Below, in pieces: positions 1-6,008 of a DNA stretch of 6,340 bases. Origin of the DNA: an uncultured Muribaculaceae bacterium. GTDB taxonomy: Bacteria > Bacteroidota > Bacteroidia > Bacteroidales > Muribaculaceae. Location of the stretch: NCBI GenBank assembly GCA_938039795.1, contig CALHWU010000111.1:1-6340 (forward strand), given 5' to 3'. The notes under the pieces were generated by a model that searched no databases, was not told the DNA's origin, and saw only the letters and a program-made list of their open reading frames with translations. Numbering within the stretch: the first letter of the stretch is position 1; each line of letters begins with the position of its first letter. Made by a program: the position numbers and the translations under genes.

Positions 1-1
1 T

Positions 2-1051
2 GAGAGCGAAGGGATAGAAGCCGTGCTGCAAAACGTCAATCTGTCATCGCCGATAATCGCCTCCGGAGTCAGAGTTCGCATAAAGGAGCATGATCTCCCC
101 GCAGCCTTACGCATAATCGAGAACCGTGAGATTTTCATGGGTTCACCTCTGACTTCGTCCGATTCGCCTCTGTCGCGGCGCATTCTCGTGCCTGTGGATT
201 TTTCGCCTATGTCGATCAAAGCCTGCAAAGCGGCTTTCAGGATAGCCCACTCACTGCAGAGCGAGATTGTGATTCTGAACGCTTTTGTCGATCCGGCGCT
301 CACTGCCTCGATACAACTGTCGGACACACTTGATTTCGATGTCGCCGGTGCCCAGATGCGCCAAAGCATTGCAAAAAGTGCTGAAAACTCCATGATTGGT
401 CTATGCGACGAGCTTAAGCGTCTTATCAAGGAAGGAGAGATTCCTCCGGTAAAATTCACCCGTGAGATCACAGAAGGGGTGCCTGAAGATGCAATCAACT
501 CATGGTCAAAAAAACACCAGCCCATGCTTATTGTCATGGCTACGCGCGGAGCTGACAAAAAAGAGAGGGAACTGGTGGGAAGCGTCACGGCTGAAGTGCT
601 TGACACGAGCCGCACGCCGATTTTCACCATCCCCGAATCCGCGTCGGTCGACACAATCAACCGCATGCGCCACATAGTGTTTTTCTGCACTCTCGCTCAG
701 GAAGACATGCTTGGGCTCGACGCCTTGTCGCGTCTGTTTGACTCCTCGCTGCTTCATGTAAGTCTGCTACACGTCAGGAGCCGCAAGGACGAGGGTCGCG
801 ATCTTTCAGGCGCTGAAGAAGCGCTTCTGCGCTACTGCCGGGAGAATTATCCGAAATGCTCGTTCGAGATGCTCAGCGTGGCCAGCGACAAATCTGCCGA
901 GAAACTCGACTCTATCGAGCATAGTTCAAAAATAGATATGCTCGCTGTCCTTAACAAGAAGAAAAACGTCTTTGCGCGTCTTTTCAATCCGGGCATGGCA
1001 CACCGGCTTCTTTTCAGAGCCGATATACCGATGATAGTCATTCCCGTCTGA
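2..1051 (+). CDS. Universal stress protein: DUF2007-like N-terminus plus two Usp domains (5' partial)
   Basis: Cytoplasmic stress or signalling protein of the UspA superfamily; its precise ligand and role cannot be read from sequence. The reading frame is open to the left edge, so the true start lies outside the window. A GTG at 23 could serve as a start, but the codons before it (ESEGIEA) continue into a DUF2007-like stretch (LQNVNLSSP, then GVRVRIKEHDLPAALRIIE), so I regard it as internal. Counting residues from that GTG, the first Usp domain begins near 52 (RRILVPVDFSPMS) and ends near 205 with TPIFTIPE. Its nucleotide loop, TRGADKKERELVGS at 174-187, keeps the first Gly and the final GS but has Lys where the usual G-x-x-G second Gly stands. 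The second, more divergent Usp domain spans about 215-342 and ends with NPGMAHRLLFRADIPMIVIPV-type residues usual in Bacteroidota Usp tails. ATG at 137 could start a Usp-only form. The gene converges with the ligase-like gene. Confidence 0.88.
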   Translation, partial: ESEGIEAVLQNVNLSSPIIASGVRVRIKEHDLPAALRIIENREIFMGSPLTSSDSPLSRRILVPVDFSPMSIKACKAAFRIAHSLQSEIVILNAFVDPALTASIQLSDTLDFDVAGAQMRQSIAKSAENSMIGLCDELKRLIKEGEIPPVKFTREITEGVPEDAINSWSKKHQPMLIVMATRGADKKERELVGSVTAEVLDTSRTPIFTIPESASVDTINRMRHIVFFCTLAQEDMLGLDALSRLFDSSLLHVSLLHVRSRKDEGRDLSGAEEALLRYCRENYPKCSFEMLSVASDKSAEKLDSIEHSSKIDMLAVLNKKKNVFARLFNPGMAHRLLFRADIPMIVIPV

Positions 1052-1063
1052 AACGGTCGGGAA
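1041..1063. terminator. Possible bidirectional hairpin between convergent genes
   Basis: The arms TTCCCG (1041-1046) and CGGGAA (1058-1063) can pair with an 11-nt loop that includes the stop codon of the stress gene. An alternative pairing is CCGT (1044-1047) with ACGG (1053-1056). The hairpin sits where two convergent genes end 17 nt apart, which suits a shared terminator. No T-run follows on either strand, so a classical intrinsic terminator is not supported. Confidence 0.22.
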
Positions 1064-1068
1064 CGGAA

Positions 1069-2577
1069 TCACCGCCTGTCTCGTAATGGCCTTATAGGCC
1101 TGAAATAATCATCGATCAAGTAATCATCTATGTGATGAGGTGTCAATGCTATTATGCTGTCGTGCATATGGCGTAGATCCGTCCGCATCTGCCTGATGGC
1201 CGGCGACATCACTTTCGGATCCATATCCATGGCTGCTTCGTATGCCTTCATGAATTTATACCTGTCGAAACATAGTGAATCAGCGTGAAGCCGGGCCATA
1301 AGATAATAGGGATACATGCGTCCGGGCAGACGTATGATCGACCTGCGGTACATATCCTCAGCCTCTGAAAAGCGATGACAGTCATGACTGTTTCGTCCGA
1401 GAAGATTGAGAAACATCGGATCGGAACTGACTGAGAGCCCCCTGCGAAGCACGCTGTCGGATTTATCGTACAAGCCGTTTTCACGCAAAGCCTTGCCATA
1501 ATCGAAAAGAAACCTCGACGAATGGCCGTGTATATCAGAAAGCGAATCGAGAGCCGCTATATCACGACGGCTCAGCGAATGCTGATAGGCATAACGTATT
1601 CTTGACCATTCTTCGGCCTTCTCACTATCAGCATGCAGTGCCCTGACAGCTAAAAGAGCCGTTACCGCTACTGCGCCCCCGACAAATACAGATACTGCCG
1701 GAAAAAGTCGTCGGTCACATAGTATCACCGAAATAACGAGCAGAGCAGCGCATACCACAAATTCAGGGAACTGCAGCGGATAGGAGGAGAAGCACACTAT
1801 CGCAAAAGCGAGTAGCGATCCGCCTGCACTAAAATGACAAGAGCGGAAAGCCGATACGCACGACGTAACGAGCAAAGCGATGAAAACCAGAGCTGCAGGT
1901 ATACCGAAAGCTATTGCAATCTGAAGGAATTCATTGAAAGCGTATTCAGGCGTACCGGCTACGGCAGCTAATGCCGAAGACGGATTTGCAGCGAAATAAG
2001 CTTCCTGAGCAGCTCCGAGCGCTCCTCCGACGCCATGCCATCCCACACCCGTAAGCGGACTGATCAATGCAGCCGACAGCCCGTCGCGCCAGATAAGCAG
2101 CCGACCAAACGCCGATGCCGGTTTCAGCCACACCACAAATAACCCGACTACAACCGCACCCATGACGATTATCATGGACAACAGCATGTCGGGGCGCCTG
2201 ATGCGTCCGCTTCCCAACCCCACCGCCAGGCATCCGACTGCGGCGGCTATCCATCCGGTACGGCCCATTAGCGAAGGCATTATTCCCAGAGCGGGGAGAA
2301 TAAAAAGCCATCCGGCCCAATACATAATCCTGTTGCCATCGCGAAGCACGCATCCTACTGCCAGAGGCATGATCATGGCCAGAAATCCGCAGAATGGCCC
2401 CGGATTGAAAAAAGTGCCGGTAGCCGGATACAGAGAGTGCCGGCTCGGCGTGAATCCGAGCAGCTGCCCCCACCCGAGCAGGGCTTCCCAGATCCCGAAT
2501 GCAATAACAATCAGACAGATAAGCGAGGCAAGAGTTTGCCGCAAATCTATCTTACCGATTTGAAAATTCGTCTCCAT
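1069..2577 (-). CDS. O-antigen ligase/polymerase-like (Wzy_C family) membrane protein with C-terminal TPR region
   Basis: Predicted inner-membrane protein of the O-antigen ligase/polymerase superfamily, which transfers or polymerises lipid-linked glycans on the periplasmic face. About eight or nine hydrophobic segments are visible: near 15-38, 58-77, 84-101, 106-122, 132-150, 214-236, 252-287 (one or two) and 291-312. Family signatures are GTFFNPGPFCGFLA (54-67), GRTGWIA (105-111), GRLLIWRDGL (158-167) with GVGWHGVGG (177-185) in the main loop, and FNEFLQIAIAFGIP (214-227). Residues about 350-460 form TPR-like helices (DYGKALRENGLYDKSDSVLRRG; then SEAEDMYRRSI), followed by a PKVMSPAIRQMR motif. 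At 502 residues it appears to lack the first few membrane helices of longer relatives. An in-frame TGA five codons before the ATG at 2577, and the intact upstream gene there, rule out a longer frame. The ATG lies inside the end of the signal peptidase gene (31-nt overlap), so translation is probably coupled. The acceptor and glycan are unknown. Confidence 0.82.
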   Translation of the reverse strand: METNFQIGKIDLRQTLASLICLIVIAFGIWEALLGWGQLLGFTPSRHSLYPATGTFFNPGPFCGFLAMIMPLAVGCVLRDGNRIMYWAGWLFILPALGIMPSLMGRTGWIAAAVGCLAVGLGSGRIRRPDMLLSMIIVMGAVVVGLFVVWLKPASAFGRLLIWRDGLSAALISPLTGVGWHGVGGALGAAQEAYFAANPSSALAAVAGTPEYAFNEFLQIAIAFGIPAALVFIALLVTSCVSAFRSCHFSAGGSLLAFAIVCFSSYPLQFPEFVVCAALLVISVILCDRRLFPAVSVFVGGAVAVTALLAVRALHADSEKAEEWSRIRYAYQHSLSRRDIAALDSLSDIHGHSSRFLFDYGKALRENGLYDKSDSVLRRGLSVSSDPMFLNLLGRNSHDCHRFSEAEDMYRRSIIRLPGRMYPYYLMARLHADSLCFDRYKFMKAYEAAMDMDPKVMSPAIRQMRTDLRHMHDSIIALTPHHIDDYLIDDYFRPIRPLRDRR

Positions 2578-3431
2578 TGTATACCGTTGTCATTGGCCGA
2601 CCACCATATGAAAGCTGCCCTGCCCACGATAAATTCCTCAGGGACAAGTCCCCAATAGCGTGAATCCATCGAAGCGAGAGCATTGTCGCCGGCCATAAAA
2701 TAATAGTTTTCCTTGAATGTGTAACGTGTCAGCGGATTTCCGTCAAGTCTGACAATACTGTCGGCGCATTCCAGACTGGCTTCTGTTTCCCGCTCAATGA
2801 TCTGCCTGTAGCGCCGGAAATTTGCCGGGTCAAGCGGCAAAGTCATGCCGGCGCAGGGCACTACAAGCGGCCCGAAATCACGGATAGTCCAGCGATCGAG
2901 AGTGTCGCTGACATCAGCCATATATCCACGCAGATTCTCTGCGCGGCACACCGAGTCGGGCGGATAACTCCTTGCGAACAGATCCGGCTCCGGATAACGC
3001 GAGAGGGTATCGCCATTGACTATATATCTGAAGCCGCTGATCGCTACCGTATCGCCCGGGGCAGCTATGCAGCGCTTTATATAATGCACGTGATAATTCA
3101 TTGTCAGGGTATCCCAGGATCCGCGGTGGACAAAATTGAACACCAGCACGTCGTCACGCCTGAATCTGCGCCAGTGAGGCGTTCGCTTTATATCGGTGCG
3201 TTTTCCGGCTGCTGCCTCGAAAATATCATAAAGGCGCGCGCCACCCGACACCTTCTCTACGATGATTTTATCGCCCGCCTGAATTCCGGGCAACATTGAA
3301 GTCGTGGGCACCGTTACCGGCGTATACACGAATATTATCAGGATCACGTATAAAACGAACAGACCTACCCCGATAAGGAATAATGTGGCAATGATCTCAG
3401 CGACTTTCAGCGCCGCCTTTTTTATATTCAT
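2547..3431 (-). CDS. lepB: Signal peptidase I (S26 family)
   Basis: Membrane-anchored serine protease that removes signal peptides from exported proteins on the periplasmic side, using a Ser/Lys dyad. One N-terminal membrane anchor covers about residues 12-36. The catalytic Ser is Ser45 in PTTSMLPGIQAGD. The general-base Lys is Lys119 in YIKRCIAAPGD. The C-terminal conserved box is GDNALASMDSRYWGLVP (248-264), and the protein ends with a WRRIFK tail common in Bacteroidota homologues. The roughly 294-residue length, with a large insert between the Lys box and the last box (FGPLVVPCAG near 186-195), is normal for this phylum. The start at 3431 is fixed by an in-frame TAA two codons upstream and by the basic residues before the anchor. 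Bacteroidales often carry several S26 peptidases, so this may be the housekeeping copy or one specialised with the overlapping ligase-like gene downstream. The catalytic assignment is firm; the substrate range is unknown. Confidence 0.94.
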   Translation of the reverse strand: MNIKKAALKVAEIIATLFLIGVGLFVLYVILIIFVYTPVTVPTTSMLPGIQAGDKIIVEKVSGGARLYDIFEAAAGKRTDIKRTPHWRRFRRDDVLVFNFVHRGSWDTLTMNYHVHYIKRCIAAPGDTVAISGFRYIVNGDTLSRYPEPDLFARSYPPDSVCRAENLRGYMADVSDTLDRWTIRDFGPLVVPCAGMTLPLDPANFRRYRQIIERETEASLECADSIVRLDGNPLTRYTFKENYYFMAGDNALASMDSRYWGLVPEEFIVGRAAFIWWSANDNGIQWRRIFKSVR

Positions 3432-3502
3432 ACGTTATGATATTGTATCAAGGATTTCCTGACATTTCATAAAACAAAGCAGGCAAACAGGCCATGGCGT
3501 CG

Positions 3503-3510
3503 CAAAGATA
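3503..3510 (-). promoter_or_regulatory. Candidate -7 element for the lepB-ligase unit
   Basis: On the minus strand this reads TATCTTTG, an exact match to the Bacteroidota TAnnTTTG -7 element. It would give a leader of about 65 nt before the lepB ATG. A T-run (A-run on the minus strand) lies just upstream of it. I find no good TTTG-like -33 box 19-21 nt upstream, so the call is moderate to weak. Confidence 0.4.
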
Positions 3511-3599
3511 ATTTTTTTTCTCCAATTCCCCGATACCTCCGGATGATTTAATGCTCCGATATGATTTATCTTGTCGAATCTTGGAAGGAGCGACTTATA

Positions 3600-3612
3600 T
3601 TTTATCATAAAA
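3600..3612. repeat. Short palindrome upstream of the galE promoter
   Basis: TTTTAT (3600-3605) and ATAAAA (3607-3612) form a 13-bp inverted repeat around a single central C. It ends one base before the proposed -33 box of galE, a position where a dimeric regulator or an AT-rich promoter enhancement could act. In AT-rich DNA such a repeat can occur by chance, so regulation is only a possibility. Confidence 0.25.
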
Positions 3613-3613
3613 A

Positions 3614-3645
3614 CTTGCTTACCGAACGATAAATCACTAAATTTG
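3614..3645 (+). promoter_or_regulatory. Bacteroidota-type promoter for galE and downstream genes
   Basis: TAAATTTG at 3638-3645 matches the TAnnTTTG -7 consensus exactly. CTTG at 3614-3617 is a one-mismatch -33 box with a 20-nt spacer, inside the usual 19-21 nt range for the primary sigma factor of this phylum. Transcription would start near 3650-3653. The resulting leader of about 30 nt is A-rich and lacks a clear Shine-Dalgarno sequence, as is usual in Bacteroidota. Confidence 0.65.
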
Positions 3646-3682
3646 CGGTATTAAACCAAAACAACAATTATAAGTACAAGTC

Positions 3683-4720
3683 ATGAACAAGGACAGGATA
3701 CTGGTGACCGGCGGAACCGGTTACATAGGTTCCCACACTACCGTGGAACTTCAGAAAGCCGGCTATGACGTAGTCATCGTCGACAATCTTTCCAACTCCA
3801 ATATCGAAGTGCTCGACGGCATCGAGAAAATCACCGGCGAACGTCCGGCATTTGTCGAGGCGGACTGCACCGATATGGAATCCATGAAAAAACTTTTCGC
3901 CGATTATCCCGGCATAAAGGGCATCATCAACTTTGCAGCGAGCAAAGCTGTTGGCGAATCGGTCGAAAAGCCTATTCTCTACTACCGCAACAACCTCAAC
4001 ACTCTGCTCAACCTGCTCGACCTCATGGGCCCCAACGGAGTGAAAGGCATTGTATTCTCCTCATCATGCACCGTCTACGGAGAGCCTGACGTCAATCCTG
4101 TCACCGAACAGTCGCCTATCAAGAAAGCGACTTCGCCTTACGGCAACACCAAACAGATATCCGAGGAGATAATCACGGATGTGATCAACTCGGGCGCTCC
4201 TTTCAAAAGCGTCATCCTCCGCTATTTCAATCCGGTAGGCGCACATCCCAGCGCTGAAATCGGCGAACTGCCCAACGGCGTGCCCCAGAACCTCATCCCG
4301 TTTGTTACCCAGACAGCTATGGGCATACGCAAAGAACTGTCGGTATTCGGCAACGACTATGATACTCCCGACGGCTCGTGTATCCGCGACTTCATCAATG
4401 TAGTTGACCTCGCAAAGGCCCATGTCATCGCCATACAGCGTATGCTTGAGGACAAGAGCCAGGACAAGATCGAGATCTTCAACCTCGGCACAGGCATAGG
4501 CCTTTCGGTGCTTGAGCTCATCGAGTCGTTTGAGCGCGCTACCGGAGTGAAAGTGCCCCACAAGATCGTAGGACGTCGCACCGGCGACATCGAAAAAGTA
4601 TGGGCTAATCCTGAACACGCCAACAAAGTGCTCGGATGGAAGGCCGAGACGCCTATCGACGACACCATGCGCTCGGCATGGGCATGGCAGTGCAAGCTCC
4701 GCGAACGCGGCATCATGTAA
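3683..4720 (+). CDS. galE: UDP-glucose 4-epimerase
   Basis: Cytoplasmic NAD-dependent short-chain dehydrogenase/reductase that interconverts UDP-glucose and UDP-galactose, feeding the Leloir pathway and surface glycan synthesis. The NAD-binding glycine motif TGGTGYIGSHT is at residues 9-19, with the acidic VDNLSN after the second strand (33-38). NFAASKAVGESV at 83-94 matches the usual NNAx-type region. The active site is SSSCTVYG (126-133; Ser128 is the counterpart of the E. coli catalytic Ser/Thr position) and YGNTK (153-157, Tyr153 and Lys157). LRYFNPVGAHPS (179-190), RDFINVVDLAKAH (235-247) and NLGTG (267-271) complete the family pattern. The length of 345 is slightly longer than the roughly 338-residue E. 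coli enzyme. The ATG at 3683 places the Rossmann fold at the very N-terminus and follows a strong promoter. The next gene starts 19 nt downstream, so the two are probably cotranscribed. Activity on N-acetylated UDP-sugars cannot be excluded. Confidence 0.96.
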   Translation: MNKDRILVTGGTGYIGSHTTVELQKAGYDVVIVDNLSNSNIEVLDGIEKITGERPAFVEADCTDMESMKKLFADYPGIKGIINFAASKAVGESVEKPILYYRNNLNTLLNLLDLMGPNGVKGIVFSSSCTVYGEPDVNPVTEQSPIKKATSPYGNTKQISEEIITDVINSGAPFKSVILRYFNPVGAHPSAEIGELPNGVPQNLIPFVTQTAMGIRKELSVFGNDYDTPDGSCIRDFINVVDLAKAHVIAIQRMLEDKSQDKIEIFNLGTGIGLSVLELIESFERATGVKVPHKIVGRRTGDIEKVWANPEHANKVLGWKAETPIDDTMRSAWAWQCKLRERGIM

Positions 4721-4739
4721 TGTTGGCATACACCACCGC

Positions 4740-6008
4740 ATGACAATAAGATCAGCCCGCGTCAGAATAATAATGGCTGTGGCGGCAATCCTTTCAGGAC
4801 TGCCGCCATACGCTTTTTCACAGTCATATGACGCGACGGATTCCACAGTTGTCGACTCGACGCTTACCGTAAGCCTGCTCACAGCATCGCCAGGAGATGA
4901 CATCTACGAACTGGAAGGACACGCCGCCCTGCGCTTCAAAAGCTCTTCAGCCGACATGACTGTCAACTGGGGACTGTTTGACTTCGATTCACCCAATTTC
5001 ATCTACAGGTTTGTCAAAGGCGAGACCGACTACATGGCAGGAGCCATGCCCACCGAGTTTTTTCTGAGACAATACCGCAGCGAAGGCCGACGGATCAAGG
5101 AGCAGACTTTCAATCTCACCCCTCAGGAAGCCGCAAGAGCCCTGGAGCTTGTCAGCATCAATCTGCAGCCAAAGAACCGCACTTATCGCTACAACTATGT
5201 GAAGGACAACTGTTCGACAAGGTGTATCGACGTGATCGAGCGTGCTATCGGCGATTCCATCCTTCTCGGGCCGGCCCCAGGCAAAATGTCAGGCCAGGTG
5301 AGTTTCCGCGACGTGATGGAATATCACCACCGCAATTATCCCTGGTATCAGCTGGGTATCGACCTCGCCCTTGGCAGCGGTATTGATCATACGATCACCA
5401 ACCGGCAGAAAGCTTTCGCGCCAACAATGCTCGAACGGCAGGTAGAAGAAGCTCTGAGGCCCGACGGCACGCCACTTACTCTCGGCACGTCCATTCTCAT
5501 TGCCGGCTCCGAAGATGGGACGGCTCTTGGTCCGACTCCCTGGTGGATGTCGCCTGTTTCGGCCGGATGGACTCTTTTCGGAGCGGTCATGCTGCTGACC
5601 ATAGCCGACATTACGCGCGGCAGAGTGAGCCGATGGCTCGACTCGCTGCTATTCGGCATAATGGCTATAGCCGGATGCATCATAGCATTTCTGATATTTA
5701 TTTCAGTCCATGAAGCGACGTCGCCCAACTGGCTCATATTGTGGCTCAACCCTTTATGCCTCATACCTGCCGTTTTTGAATGGTCGCGCCGCTGTCGTTT
5801 CTTTCTTATTTGCTATCATTTTCTTAACTTTGCAGCGATTTTTACGCTGGCTGCTCTGATGATTGCCGGCGAACAAAATTGCAACTTTGCGTTTATACCA
5901 TTGATGGCCTGTAGCGGGCTCCGCTCTGCAAGCTATCTCTACATTTCGCTATGCGGAAAACGAAAAGAACTGACATACAGAACAAAATACTCTGTGCGGT
6001 ACTCCTGA
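4740..6008 (+). CDS. DUF4105 protein, candidate lipoprotein N-acyltransferase (Lnb-like)
   Basis: Envelope protein with a periplasmic DUF4105 (Lnb N-terminal) domain followed by a five-helix membrane domain. This is the architecture of Lnb, which N-acylates lipoproteins in Bacteroidota lacking Lnt. The family match is well supported; the enzymatic role here is inferred. A signal sequence or first membrane segment covers about 9-27 (AFS|QS could be a cleavage site). The periplasmic domain runs from about 42 to 260 with ELEGHAALRF (57-66, His61), VNWGLFDFDSPNF (75-87) and NYVKDNCSTRCID (152-164, Cys158). His61 and Cys158 are the likely catalytic pair. The membrane helices lie near 274-290, 300-322, 330-347, 354-376 and 381-403, with HEATSPNWLILWLNPL (324-339) between helices 2 and 3 as a conserved feature. 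Translation may start at ATG 4740 or at Met12 (4773); both keep the hydrophobic leader. It follows galE by 19 nt and overlaps the next gene by 58 nt. Confidence 0.85.
   Translation: MTIRSARVRIIMAVAAILSGLPPYAFSQSYDATDSTVVDSTLTVSLLTASPGDDIYELEGHAALRFKSSSADMTVNWGLFDFDSPNFIYRFVKGETDYMAGAMPTEFFLRQYRSEGRRIKEQTFNLTPQEAARALELVSINLQPKNRTYRYNYVKDNCSTRCIDVIERAIGDSILLGPAPGKMSGQVSFRDVMEYHHRNYPWYQLGIDLALGSGIDHTITNRQKAFAPTMLERQVEEALRPDGTPLTLGTSILIAGSEDGTALGPTPWWMSPVSAGWTLFGAVMLLTIADITRGRVSRWLDSLLFGIMAIAGCIIAFLIFISVHEATSPNWLILWLNPLCLIPAVFEWSRRCRFFLICYHFLNFAAIFTLAALMIAGEQNCNFAFIPLMACSGLRSASYLYISLCGKRKELTYRTKYSVRYS
5802..5832 (+). promoter_or_regulatory. Possible internal promoter for the phosphatase-like gene
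   Basis: Within the membrane part of the DUF4105 gene, TAACTTTG (5825-5832) matches TAnnTTTG exactly. TTTC (5802-5805) is a one-mismatch -33 box with a 19-nt spacer. Transcription would begin near 5839 and give a leader of about 110 nt to the ATG at 5951. The location inside a coding region that encodes hydrophobic residues raises the chance of coincidence. Confidence 0.35.

Noticed and set aside
23..25. GTG as the true start of the stress protein
   Set aside because: The frame is open to the window edge, and the residues before the GTG continue the DUF2007-like pattern, so the gene most likely starts outside the window.
1946..2473. 175-codon minus-strand frame inside the ligase-like gene
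   Set aside because: It is an alternative frame of a gene with strong O-antigen-ligase motifs; its translation is rich in Arg, Ser, Gly and Cys without a fold signature.
3448..3495. Tiny minus-strand frame (15 codons, MACLPALFYEMSGNP) just after the proposed lepB -7 element
   Set aside because: Its position is suggestive of a leader peptide, but it is too short to judge, has no ribosome-binding support and no attenuator-like hairpins after it.
3551..3610. Tiny plus-strand frame (19 codons) upstream of galE
   Set aside because: It lies upstream of the proposed transcription start and ends inside the palindrome and promoter region, so it would not be on the galE transcript.
3432..3682. Riboswitch or small RNA in the divergent region
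   Set aside because: I found no conserved riboswitch core or strong stem-loop followed by a T-run, and the leaders implied by the promoters are only about 30 and 65 nt.
4064..4903. Long open frame (279 codons) on the minus strand
   Set aside because: It lies opposite galE and the start of the DUF4105 gene, both with clear family motifs. Its translation shows no recognisable domain and looks like an antisense shadow of regular codon usage.
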